Below are positions 47,253 through 59,800 of a DNA stretch of 64,000 nt, in pieces. How positions within the stretch are numbered: position 1 is the stretch's first letter; every line of letters begins with the position of its first letter. Source of the DNA: Pratylenchus scribneri (taxonomy: Eukaryota > Nematoda > Chromadorea > Rhabditida > Pratylenchidae); assembly GCA_030063045.1 (NCBI GenBank), contig JAQSEB010000092.1:496001-560000 (forward strand), read 5' to 3'. The notes below the pieces were generated by a model. That model searched no databases. It saw only the letters and a program-made list of their open reading frames with translations, and was not told the origin of the DNA. The translations under genes and the position numbers were made by a program.

Positions 47253-50200
47253 ATTATTGAATTGACAATGTTTTGATTAATAAGTTCGTCTAAAATTTTT
47301 AAATTTGCATTTGTGCCCTTCAGTATGATAGAATGATAATGATACTTAAAATATATTCAACAAATTGAAATTCTAAATTTTAAAAGAAAAAGGAACAAAG
47401 ACGGATATTGCGCATGTTCATGAAAGGAAGGACAACAAAATTGTTTGAGGACATGTCTGGCCAATTTAAAATGAACCAACAGGAAAAGGAAAAGGAAATG
47501 TGGGAATTGGAATTTAAAATGATGCAAAAATGATGAGCTCCCACAAAGGGGGGGGATGGCGGATTTTAATTAATTTATGCGCACAATCCCAAATGGTTAG
47601 ATTCGTTTTGGTGGCTGAAATGTGGACAGGAAATGCGCGCGTGAAAAAGGAATAGATGAAAATTGTGCGAAATTTTGTTTATAACAATTTTGTTTGTAAA
47701 AATTCGCCGGAATTTGCAGGATATTCAAAAATCGAAATGGATAATAAAAGTCATATTTAATTGTGTTATATTTGTATTCAAAAAAGCGAATAATGAATTG
47801 GCCCAAATTTCGCTTAAAACATTCCTCATTCTGCTGCAGATAACTATACTAAATTTCCTTTCCTAGATCCAGCTTCTAATAATTGTTTTTATTATTTAAA
47901 ACCTTAATTTATTTTTGAGAGGAATTAATGTATTTGTTTTGGAAGTGGATTGTTAGTATTTTTGGCCACATTTATTGGCTAATTTTTATATATTTGCTCA
48001 TCCGGCTGTTTTCCTCAATTTGTCCAATTCAAGATGGAATTGGATTGAATGTAATTTTGGGAATGAAAAACCAAGGTAGAGAATTTTGCCGAAAATTATA
48101 GGCAAAATATAAAATAATTGCTTCGATTCTCAACAAAATATGATGAAGCCACCGATTTTTGCTACGATTTTTTATTTAATTTAATGATTTTAATATTTAA
48201 TTGGATGTGGAAGCCAACAGAATATAAATTGAAACAAAATGTGAGAAAAAATTAAAAAATAGGGACATATTTTTAACGGTAAATTTCTCATCAGAATATT
48301 GGAAAGGCAAATGTTAAGGATTTGAAATTGGTTTACTTTAAAAAGACTGACTTTTTGCCGTTAATTTTGTCGGAAGCAGTCAAAAGAGAATAATAAAAAA
48401 AATTGTTGGAAATTTCTTGTGATGGCAGCCGCCGGCTATAAAAAAATTGGCTTCAACATTTGATGGTCCAATAAATCCGCCGGATCATCAAAATTGTTTG
48501 TTTTTTTCTACGAAAATAGATGACCTACTAAATTAGCAAAAAGGTTAAGAAAAATAAAATAGGACATTTTTAAGGGAAAAAAGAAGAAAAAAATTCAAAA
48601 AGTGGCCAAGGGCATCAAAATTTGTTGGCCAAAAAAGAAAAGCCGCCATTGCGATTGATGAAGGGGAATGAGTGTTGGCAAAAAATCAAGGAATAAAAAA
48701 AGGGGGGAATGAATGATTGATTTAAATGAGAAGGAATTGGGGGGGGGGGCGGAATATTCGAGATTGAAATTTGGGTGGAATTTATGAATTTAGATGGATT
48801 GAATAAATGGAAATATTATGGCCATAAATGATGAGAGAAGGATTGAGGTAATTAATAAATTGTAATCAAAATCCTTCACATTTTTAGGAAAATTTTGGCA
48901 GTTTATTGGCAGAATTAAATTTGATTCACGTGATTTTCAAAAGAAATTTTGCTTACATTTATTTCCTTTCACCAATTATCAAATTTCGCATCAATCTCTT
49001 GGGAGGTTTAAAATTATTAAGTGAATAAAAAATTAAAAAAAAATATTAGGATGTGCCAGACTAGGGCTGGGAATATGCTGGCATTGAAGAAATGTGGGGA
49101 GACTGAGAATTGGCCCAATGGAAATGGCCAGAAGAGAGGAGGGGAGTGGGCAGGAGGTATTGGGAAAATACGCATGGAATTGGCGCTGGAGGCGACCAAA
49201 CATTTCGCCTAAATTCAATCCGGCATTGGCACTTATTTTTGTTTTAGTGTAATTTATGCTAATCCACATAGGTTGAAGAATATTTTTAAGTTTTTGATTG
49301 ATGTAGAAATATCATAAAAATCAGAATTTGATTCAAAAAGAGATTGAAGAATTGAATGGTTGGATGAAAGATGGTCGCGCGCCTCCGCCCGCCAATGAAT
49401 TGCCAAAGGAAAAGCACAAATTGGGGGAAAGCAAGCAAAGGGAGGTGGGAGGAGGAATTGGCCAATTGATAAAATGGCCAGGGAGAATCCAAAAGAATGA
49501 GTGAATTATTGAATGGATGAAAGTGGTGGATTTATTAAAAATCAAATTTGAAATCACAAAAAAAATGTGGTGGCACAAAGAAATATGGAGGAAGAATAGA
49601 AGGAGGTGAAGTGCCATCATGGAAATTTGAACGGAAATTGGCATATGAATTTAATAGGCAAAAAGTGCACCAAAATATTGTAAAAGTAAAATCAACTGTA
49701 TTCTTTTAACTTATTTTCCAGAAGAATTAATTAGATCAATTCTTTTTTATGGCCATAAAATTTGGCGTTAATGATTTGTACATAAGTGTAAGACTTTAAT
49801 TTATAGATTAAAAAGCTGCATTTATTGTTTATTAGAGAGATAATTAAAGGCCTATTCTCATGTTAAATAATTTTTGATGTTTAATGAAAAATTTAGGAAA
49901 TCGTTTAGGCATTTTACGGGATTTTGCCATTTAATCGGTCCATTAGTGCTCAATGCAGAAAAAAATAAGATTTTCGATGAATAAGATCAACCATAAACTT
50001 TTGCGATTTTTAGTCATTTACGGCTTAATTGGGCATTCATAAAAAACCACTAATGGCACTATATGAATCATTTTAAATGGAAAATAGGGAGTCTGGGAAA
50101 AATATGGCCAAGATTATTGGATGGAGGATATATTGAAGGTGGTCAAATTTAATCTTTGGAATGGACTATGTTACTGACAAATTGTACTAAAAATTCGCTT

Positions 50201-51965
50201 AAAAAATTTGCTTTTTTTTGTTGATTCAATTTATTTGCTGCTAAAATGCCAACAAATGAATTCATCACACAAATTCTGTGGTAATAATGAACTCATTTCC
50301 TATTATCTCACTCAATGTCGAAAACAACAAAAAAAAGCCGAAGAGAAGTAAATTGAATGGATGGAATGAATATTCCTCCCATTTTTAATCCCATTTGGGA
50401 ATTAAATGGGTTCATTTTTTTTCTGGGTCATCACAATTATTTAATAATGCCGCTGTGCCATTTCAGGCTATCGGAGGCAGGGGTAGGGGATTCTGCAGAA
50501 AAGGTAATTCAACATTCATTTGGATTCGGACTTCGGAGCTTTCAGAATTCTTCCCAAAAATTCAATTATAGCGTTAAATATCGTGAAAAAGGGAAAATAA
50601 AGACAATAAAAATTAATTATGAAATTTTGGAAAATTAAAAATAAATTTCAGAAGCGAAAAAAATGAAACTTTTTCCAATATGACTGCTTCATTCGTTTTC
50701 TACCCCTCTGGGAATGTTATGGCAAAATTGGCGCTAGCCTGGAAGAAAAGGCTGCATTTTTGTCTCCAATCTTCCTTTTCTAATAAATTATTCAAGGATT
50801 CCAATTAATTTTCTGGCCATTCAAATGCAAAAGACGGCCAAAGGAATTTCTATTCAAGAATTACCGGAGACTTTCCTCCAATAAAAGTTCAATCCCAAAA
50901 AAGTCACGTGCCAAAAACCGTCGCCACTTAAAAATGAATGAAATTGGCGGCACTTTTTTTTGTTAGCCGAATTGTCTATTACCGGGAAAAGGAAGCGCGA
51001 AAATAAATGAGAGACGAGGGTGAAGAATTTTTTGAAATTTAAAGCAGCTGCTAATATTCCGGGGAAAATGTGCATTCAGTCAGCCACTTTCTTAAAGGCA
51101 AAATGCATGCATCTGCTCTTCCGGGTAAAAAAGTTATTTTGAAAACAAAAATTTGTAATTAATTCGTTTGTCCCGAAAATTTTAAAAAATTCTCCCTCCA
51201 AATGGTCTAAATAAGTCTAGGGCATTTTTGGGGATTTGAAAATTCGAAGTTTTATTCCGAAATTGAGGATTATATTATGAAACATTTTTGTGACATTTTC
51301 AGAAGGAAGGATTACGCTTTTTAATGTATTTAATTACTGTAATCAAAAAAAGAGACTGCCATTGAATGAAAATGGCCAATTTATTTAAAGTGACATGCTT
51401 TTCTTTCCATAGAAAAGTTATTAATAGAAAGAATAAAGATAAATATTTTCGAAATTAAAGTTACAGTCTTCGGAGAGATTAACATTAGTCATTTATAATT
51501 CACAAATAAAAATAAATGATTATTTTATTTATGTCTTCTTTTAATCCTTTTGAGCCAACAGACAATGGGAAAAAATTCATAATTCACTCATCAGTCAAAT
51601 GTCAAATGAAATGGTACGAAGTACGAACCGTAAATTTAAGCCAAGTTTTGGATTATATGTTTGCTGGGATTGACCAACCCTTAATACTCCTTATTAAATT
51701 GTCAAATATCTCGGCAGTCGGCATGAATGGACTTGAATGGAATATAATATATTGAAACATATGTACTTAATATTTATTTAATCGTAATTTTCTAAGTATA
51801 TTAAACTTTTAATTTTTTATTTTAAAAATTCATCCATTTTTTTAATTATTTATATTTAAAATTTAATAAAAATAGAAAATTTAATTCATTGCCTCATTAA
51901 AATTTACAAATGAGAGAAACGAAAGGGCCATTGGTAGGATTTTGAATTTAGTTTGAAAAATATTC

Positions 51966-52190
51966 TTAACACGAATTTCTCTTAATTGACCAATAAATGA
52001 TATAGAATGTTAAAGAGAAAAAAAGGCAAAAGAGGAGAAAAATGAGAAGAAGACGAGAACATTTTTGCTCAAAAATAATGGCGGCCGGCTTATTATTCGT
52101 GTAGTTGTAGTTCACTTCGGCACATGCATCTATCAATTTATTAATCCCCGAAAGATATAAGGAAATGCATTTTAATCTTAAACATATCAT
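51966..52190 (-). CDS. Possible 74-residue tail-anchored membrane protein
   Basis: The minus-strand frame has a polar N-terminus (INKLIDACAEVNYNYTNN) and one strong membrane segment LLLIFLLFCLFFSLTFYIIY followed by a short basic end WSIKRNSC. It lies 183 bases upstream of the divergent SR gene. No family recognised. Could be chance in AT-rich DNA. Confidence 0.25.
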   Translation of the reverse strand: MICLRLKCISLYLSGINKLIDACAEVNYNYTNNKPAAIIFEQKCSRLLLIFLLFCLFFSLTFYIIYWSIKRNSC

Positions 52191-52373
52191 TTTTATCACA
52201 TTTTGCTACCATTCACATCCCAATTGATCGCATTTTCCTCTCTCGGGCGGGGTTAATCCAAAACAAATGTTTGAGATAATTTTGTTCACAACCTTTTAAT
52301 GAAATCCCATTTTAGCTTATCAGCTATTCATCCAATTTTCTATTTTCAAATTCTCAATCAACAAGCGATAAAA

Positions 52374-53417
52374 ATGTCACGCGGCGGTGGAGGACGTGGT
52401 GGATTTGTCGAGGGTAAAGTCTACGTTGGCGGTTTGCCGGAAGATGCCACATCGGAGGAGGTTTCTTTAAACACATCAAATGATTAAAACTAATGAATTA
52501 TTTTAGCTGGACGATGCTTTCCACAAGTTTGGCCGAATCCGCAAAATTTGGGTTGCTCGCCGTCCACCAGGCTTTGCATTTGTCGAATTTGATGATCCAC
52601 GCGATGCGGAGGACGCAGTTCGAGCATTGGATGGAACGTATGTTTTTTTGATCTCAAATCGAATAAATAGGCTCACCATTTTTTTCAGCCGTATTTGTGG
52701 CGTCAAGGCACGTGTCGAACTTTCAATTGGTGGACGTGGCGGTGGAGGTGGCCGACGAGGCGGAGGTGGTGGTGGCGGCGGAGGCGGTGGTGGAGGATAT
52801 CGGGACCGTTCACGAGATCGCCGAGATCGTTCACGGTTTGTTTTTTTTGCAATTTTGAAAAATTGGTATTCTTAAAGTAAAGAAAGTGGCATAGCCTAAG
52901 TAATTGATTTGGGATTTGGGTGGTCATAATTTTTAAAGCCCTGGATAAATTTGTAATTTCAGTATCACACAAATGCACCAATCTTCTTCTTCCTCCACAA
53001 TCTTCAATCTCCAGTCCACCTCCTCCCATCTTCTTCCCTTCATCTTCGACCTCAACCCGTCCAATTTATCTCCCACCAAGCTAATTAGGGATTCGACCCT
53101 TTCATTCCGTTTGGCGCTCCCTCACCACCCGATTTCATCCCACCAAACATGCCAAAATCGTCGGGTAGCTTTCCACCAAAACAATGAACCTCCAAACAAA
53201 ATTGCCTGTTCGCCCCGACTCTTCACTTCCACCTCCATCCCTTCTTCTTCTTCATCCATCCTTCTTTCTTCCGTCAACCAACCAAAATCCACCACCACAA
53301 CCATCCATCACAAAATTCATCCACCAATTCCCATCAATGAACAGATCCCGTTCACCGTATCAACGCCGTGGCGGTGGTGGCCGTTCTCGATCGCGCTCAC
53401 GTTCCCATTCACGCTGA
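52374..53417 (+). CDS. rsp-6: SR splicing factor (SRSF3/7-like, RRM plus RS tail)
   Basis: Four exons: 52374-52460, 52507-52637, 52689-52835 and 53345-53417, about 145 residues. After [11 protein letters not shown] the RRM shows RNP2 KVYVGG, helix [20 protein letters not shown], and RNP1 PPGFAFVEF, then [17 protein letters not shown] Gly/Arg linker and [13 protein letters not shown] lead to the last exon [20 protein letters not shown] ending HSR. This is the layout of SRSF3/SRSF7 and C. elegans rsp-6, without a zinc knuckle. SR proteins define exons and select splice sites in the nucleus. The 509-base intron before the last exon is much longer than the others and pyrimidine-rich, a typical place for a regulated alternative exon. 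Confidence 0.9.
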
Positions 53418-53934
53418 ACGAATTATGGAGGAAATTGAATGGCAAGGAACAATTTTTTGCAGGTGAAATATTTTAAATTTCATTTTAATTTTTTCCTCAT
53501 TTTTCAGTTTTCTTTGGACGGAAGAATTTGATGAGGCCGACTTTTTTGGAATTCAAGAAAATCGAAAATCCGTCAATTCCCTCTCCCCTCAAAATCCATT
53601 TTCATTTATGTTATTTTTAACGAAAAAGTACACAGTCCTCTTTTTTTTTGACTTTCAATATTTTTCGCATCATTTTATTTAAATATCAATTTTTAATGGA
53701 TAAATTGAATTTTGAATGAAATTTCTTTTTGATTAATTATGTGGATTTCATAAATAATTATTGCAAGATTTTAAGAAAAATAAATTAAATTGTTTATCTA
53801 TATGGATGTCCAAAAATTGTAAGAAAGAATTGTATTAATATTTGCTAGAATAATTTTTGCCCAGAGTTGATTAACCGGATTTAATTTTTAATACCTCACT
53901 TCTCTAATTGACTGATTAATTTTTTATTTTTAGC
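53418..53934. other. SR-gene 3' flank, no gene seen
   Basis: AT-rich. An AATAAA-like word lies near 53779. Leads directly into the minisatellite. Confidence 0.5.
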
Positions 53935-55505
53935 AAATTTTTATTTTTGTGTTTCTATTTTTTGTGTTTTTAGCTAATTCTGATTTTTTGTGTTTTCGAT
54001 TAATTATGATTTATTGTGTTTTGCCCTATTCTGATTTTTGTGTTTTTGCCCTATTCTGATTTTTGTTGTGTTTTTGCCCTATTCTGATTTTTGTGTTTTT
54101 AGCTAATTCTGATTTTTGTGTTTTTGCCCTATTCTGATTTTTGTTGTGTTTTCGCCCTATTCTGATTTTTGTGTTTTTAGATAATTCTGATTTTTGTGTT
54201 TTTGCCATATTCTGATTTTTGTGTTTTTATCTAATTCTGATTTTTTGTGTTTTTAGCTAATTCTGATTTTTGTGTTTTCGCCCTATTCTGATTTTTGTGT
54301 TTTTATCTAATTCTGATTTTTTGTGTTTTTCCCTATTCTGATTTTTTTTTGTTTTTTAGCTAATTCTGATTTTTGTGTTTTTGCCCTATTCTGATTTTTG
54401 TTGTGTTTTTGCCCTATTCTGATTTTTTGTGTTTTTATCTAATTCTGATTTTTTGTGTTTTTAGCTAATTCTGATTTTTGTGTTTTTCCCTATTCTGATT
54501 TTTGTGTTTTTATCTAATTCTGATTTTTTGTGTTTTTCCCTATTCTGATTTTTGTGTTTTTATCTAATTCTGATTTTTTGTGTTTTTTTTTGTGTTTTTA
54601 TCTAATTCTGATTTTTTGTGTTTTTCCCTATTCTGATTTTTGTGTTTTTATCTAATTCTGATTTTTGTGTTTTTCCCTATTCTGATTTTTTGTGTTTTTA
54701 TCTAATTCTGATATTTATGTTTTTAGCTAATTCTGATTTTTGTGTTTTTCCCTATTCTGATTTTTTGTGTTTTTATCTAATTCTGATTTTTTGTGTTTTT
54801 CCCTATTCTGATTTTTGTGTTTTTGCCCTATTCTGATTTTTGTTGTGTTTTTGCCCTATTCTGATTTTTGTGTTTTTAGATAATTCTGATTTTAGTGTTT
54901 TTGCCCTATTCTGATTTTTGTGTTTTTAGATAATTCTGATTTTAGTGTTTTTGCCCTATTCTGATTTTTTGTGTTTTTATCTAATTCTGATTTTTTGTGT
55001 TTTTAGCTTATTCTGATTTTTGTGTTTTTCCCTATTCTGATTTTTGTGTTTTTATCTAATTCTGATTTTTGTGTTTTCCCTATTCTGATTTTTTGTGTTT
55101 TTATCTAATTCTGATTTTTTGTGTTTTTCCCTATTCTGATTTTTGTGTTTTTATCTAATTCTGATTTTTGTGTTTTCCCTATTCTGATTTTTTGTGTTTT
55201 TATCTAATTCTGATTTTTTGTGTTTTTCCCTTTTCTGATTTTTGTGTTTTTATCTAATTCTGATTTTTGTGTTTTCCCTATTCTGATTTTTTGTGTTTTT
55301 ATCTAATTCTGATTTTTTGTGTTTTTCCCTATTCTGATTTTTGTGTTTTTATCTAATTCTGATTTTTTGTGTTTTTCCCTATTCTGATTTTTGTGTTTTT
55401 ATCTAATTCTGATTTTTGTGTTTTCCCTATTCTGATTTTTTGTGTTTTTATCTAATTCTGATTTTTTGTGTTTTTTATCTAATTCTGATTTTTGTATTTT
55501 TATCT
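53935..55505 (+). repeat. Large minisatellite array, 24-27 base units, ~1.57 kb
   Basis: About 60 units of TTTTTAGCTAATTCTGATTT type with ...TTTGTGT between. Two main variants alternate: [A/T]CTAATTCTGATT (with GTTTTTAT or GTTTTTAG before it) and CCCTATTCTGATT (with GTTTTTG or GTTTTTC before it). In 54420-55460 the alternation is near regular, giving a higher-order dimer of about 50 bases. It is the reverse complement of the intronic array at 27405-27728. Confidence 0.95.
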
Positions 55506-56824
55506 TTATAAAATCATTCATTTTAATCAATTAATTTTATCAATTGAAGAAGAGATATTTTGAAATAATATAATTTGTGTAATAAAATTAACATTGTGGA
55601 CAAATTTTGCAATGGAATTATTGTATTGAAAATGGAATGCAATTAAAAAGACTAGAAAAGAAAAGAATATATGGAAGGAATATGGAAAGAATTACTGTTT
55701 TTTAAATATAATTGGATGGCAAGGATCGAGAATGCTGGAAGCGAAATTGCCAAAAAGGAAAAAAAAGCAGCAGAAATTAAATAGAAATTTAATTGAAAAA
55801 AAAGTAAATTTATTAAATGAGGCGAATATTAAATAGAAAAAGCACCGGAAATGGAAAAAGCAACATAAAAGTGGGAAATAGCATCAAAAAATGAAAGAAA
55901 GCAATGAATGAAGTAATATTGCCAAAGGGATTTGGATGTGCCATTCCAACTGACGGGTTTTTCATCGCCCAAAAACTGAATTTGAAGAAATTGCTATATT
56001 TTTAAGATATATTTTATGATGAATGGAATATGGAACTTATCAACAAAAAATAAAAACCAAAATTGGCCATAAAATTATGACCAATCTAATTTTGATTGGC
56101 AACAGAATTGGATTTTTTCATTTGACAGTTAGGTTCGATAGAAGACCCAAAAGAAGGAAGGAAAATGATTAAATGGGAAAAATGATTTGAATATATGAAA
56201 ATTTACACTGATGGCAAGTTGAATTCCGCGGCATGATGGATCCCAGAAATGAAAATAGGTACAAACAGAATTGACAGAATTTGATGCCGATATTTGCAAT
56301 CCTTTGGCTTAAAATAATGTTAATGAGGAAATATTTTGGTTTTGGCCAATTTGTTGAATTGAATATATTTTTAAACAAGATAGCCATTTTTCTTTCGGGG
56401 AAATATTTTTAAAAGATACAATTCTGAAAAAAGGCCTTCAGCAGGGCACAAATATCGGCATCAGAAATAGACAAACTTAAAATGAATATTTTTTTGGAAA
56501 ATATTTAATGCTTTTTATAATTAATAAAATAAGTAAAAATATATATAAAATGCTTTAGCACCAAAGTTTGAAGATCGAAATTAAAATAATGAATGGCAAT
56601 GTGGAGGGCGCACCAAAAATTGAAATGGGAAAATTTGGAGCAAAATAGCGGGGGAAACGAATGATAAATTAAGCAAAATTAATTTAAAAAATAAATTATA
56701 TAATAAATGGATGGATTGAATTGAGGTCACAAAATTATTTTGATCATTTTTTTTATCACTATTTGCGCTGTAATTTATTTGATTTGGCAATCGCAGTAAA
56801 AAGTGCCGTCGCATTTCGCCCCTT
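55506..56824. other. Gene-poor flank downstream of the ZEB-type gene
   Basis: A-rich sequence with no recognisable gene; short frames at 56169-56387 and 56581-56814 show no features. Confidence 0.5.
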
Positions 56825-59800
56825 CTATGCCTCCATTTTCATTGGCTCCATCTTTGGCACTTCATCTTCATCCTGATCCTCTTTTTCATCTTCCTTTTCA
56901 ATTTGTTCCTCATTTTCCATCCTCTCTTCCTCCTCTTCGCCAAATTCTTCATAATTATCGGCTTCAACCTTTTTGGCAGCCATTTTATTGTTGGCGGCTC
57001 CTTTTTGCATGTACGGCTTACAGTAGGCTTAAAATAAATTTTATTACTTAAATGAATTAAAATGGAATTAATTTATATAAATTTTCCAAGAAATTGTCCT
57101 TAATTATTCTCTAAAATCAATTTTATTTTTTTTGGCCTCAAAAATCCTGTCCATCCCCAGTAAATTCAATTTATTTTTTCCTATAATTGACAAACCCTAA
57201 AGGCATAAATGATTAGATTACCGTATCGATGATTCATATGCTGGGAATATGAGCCGGAATGTGAGAATCGTTTCAGGCATTTGTTGCACTTAAATGAATG
57301 AATATTTAACAAAATGAAAGGAAAAGTGTCCCATTTTTTACTTGAAATGGCTTCTCTCCACTGTGCAGCCGATTATGCTCAACCAAATGATGTTTATGCT
57401 TGAATGCCTTCTCGCAAGTTGCGCATTTATATGGGCGTTGGCCTATATAATTTTTTTTTAATTTTTATGATTCTTTTTGGTAAAAATTTAACAAGAATTA
57501 TGTCATAAAATATTGGACTAAATTATGCACATTTCCTATAATTTAAAATTTATATGTCATTTTTACATTTAATAAATCTCCAAAAATTGTGCTCCTCTGC
57601 CCCAAAATTTGATTACAAATTATGCCCTCATCATTTCCTCACCGGAATGCTCATATTTGTGCCTTGTCAGGGAACTTTGTTTGTTGAATGATTTGTCGCA
57701 CAAATTGCAAATATATTGCCCCGTGGATTCATCTTTTTGGCCACAGCTAACTTCGGCATTTTGTACACGTCGTTTTTTCGCCGTTGGGCCATTTTCATTC
57801 TTGGAACAAATTCCTTCTTCTTCATTCTCTTCTTCCTTCAATTTTGGTGATGGCGACGAATTTGCACTCGGTTGAAGCTGAAAAATATATTTTTGAAATT
57901 AGCATAGGTAAATTTTCGCCATTTGATGGTTTCTTTCCAGGTACTTATCGGTTATCTGGGGCAGAGATATTTTATAAATGACGTCCTCCTATGGGTGATT
58001 AGTAGTATGTTTACGGGGATACGTGAGATGATAACCCATCCCAAAAAGACCGTAACCCTATAACGGATGACACATGAGGGTTACCGTTACCTTTCCCCAG
58101 ATGACCCAAAAATCTGAACCCGGGATCCAATAAGAACCATTTTCATTTATTAAAGCTACTAAAGATGAATGAATTTTGCCATAACATTGAGCTCCCAAAT
58201 TTAGATGGAAATATTTATTTGAACATTTCCCTTCATAAAAATTACCTCCAAAACTTTTTGCAAATCATTCAGTCCCTGTTCCCCTCCAAGCATTGAAAAA
58301 AGAGTGGGGGAAACGGCCAATTTGGTAGGCCAAATTGAGGAGGCAAAATTATTGGCCACGGGAGATTGTTTCCGCTGTTCTCCATTCGGAAATGCCGAAG
58401 AAGATGAATGTGAAGAGGATGATGAGGAAGGGGATGCCGACGATGAACACCCACCGGACAATTCGCTGCCACCCTCATTGGTCAACACCAATGGAGAGGA
58501 ATGGCCATTGTCATTGTTGGGGTTAATTTCAGTTGTATTTTTGTTTTGTTGTAAATTGGCATCTAGTGCTTCGCGAAGGGCTTGACAAGAATTGTCCAAA
58601 ATGCCTGGAGAATTAATCAAAATTAAATGGAAAATTTCATAAAATGGTCCCAGATTTAAAAACAGAAAATGGCAATTCTAATAATAATTTGAATATATAA
58701 ATTATAATCTGATTATATTTTATAGACTATTGCTAATGAATTGCATTCTTTAAATGGAATTAAATTATATTTCCCTAGATTATTTTCTCTTATGGCCCAG
58801 AAATTGAAAAATAGCCATAAAAAGTTTGGCACTGACCAAGAAATTGTGAAGTTGACCAACAACAACATTCTTCCTCCTCTTCTTCTTTCTCTCCTTCCAT
58901 TTTTCCATTTTGTTTCTCATTATTATCAATTTTTGGCTTTGCCTTTTCTCCCATTGTTTCCAACATTTTTTCTGTTTTTGTTGCCTTCGGCGATTCTGTG
59001 GGGGCTTTCCTCTTTCGACCACCGCCTGAAGCCCGCTTTTTTGTTTCTATTAGAGAATTTGGCCGTCGAATGGACAAATCTAATGGATGATCCTGAAAAA
59101 ATAATTTATTTAATTGATTTAATCAATAATTACTGTAAAATGAAAAATCATAATTATTTCAAATTCTATTCCATTTTTCCATCCAATTTTATCTTTACCT
59201 TATTAAAAATTAAAACATTTTTTGCTCTAAGATAAAACTAAAGGAAAATCCCTTCTCCCAATGCATTTTCCGCGCACATTCCTCCACTTGAAATGTGTTA
59301 ATAATGCTTCATTCAATTATGCCAGAATAGAGGAAGGGAGGATGATGGAATTGCGCAGCTGCCACTTTGAATGGATGAATGCCATCCCATTTTTGGCAAC
59401 GTCATCCCCCTCAAATTGTCCTCATTTTAAGAGAGCATAATATTCCATATTCCCTTTTCTCCATTCCAAAACAATTGAACAATTGGATTATTCTCGAGAA
59501 GAACCAATCCAAGTCAATGCTGAGTGAGAATAACCAAAATTGGAGGACCCAAAAACAATTCCATCACCCCCTCCCTCTGGCCATCCTCATCCATCACTCA
59601 AAGGTGAATTGGCTTCACAATGTGCGCATGCCCACCAATTTTCCCTCTTCTTGGTTTTAGTATGGCATTTGGGGGCACCGAGAATGAATGACCATCGACA
59701 CTTTGGACGAGTCTGTGTCCCTTAAACAGATGTGGCCACTCCATATTTCCTTTTGGCCCCCACTTAATTTAATTTGAATGGAAAGAATCTCTATGAGCCA

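Larger units (their letters stand above)
40642..52373. other. 11.7 kb gene-poor region
   Basis: Between the divergent GPCR (minus) and SR-protein (plus) genes. I found no multi-exon gene. Scattered open frames (for example 44647-45192) fail on composition. It holds dispersed repeat copy C, a poly-G run near 44777, a TTA microsatellite near 43612-43634, and two weak small-ORF candidates listed below. It probably includes long 5' regulatory DNA of the flanking genes. Confidence 0.5.

Noticed and set aside
52973..53476. 167-codon frame across the last SR-gene intron
   Set aside because: Pyrimidine-rich intron read as Ser/Pro-rich peptide; the RS-tail exon is in a different frame with good splice sites.
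54026..54836. Open frames encoding repeated Lys/Asn or Phe/Leu-rich peptides
   Set aside because: They are translations of the minisatellite unit on each strand.
53935..55505. Regularly spaced repeats resembling a CRISPR array
   Set aside because: Units are contiguous and have no unique spacers; it is an A/T-rich minisatellite in eukaryotic DNA.
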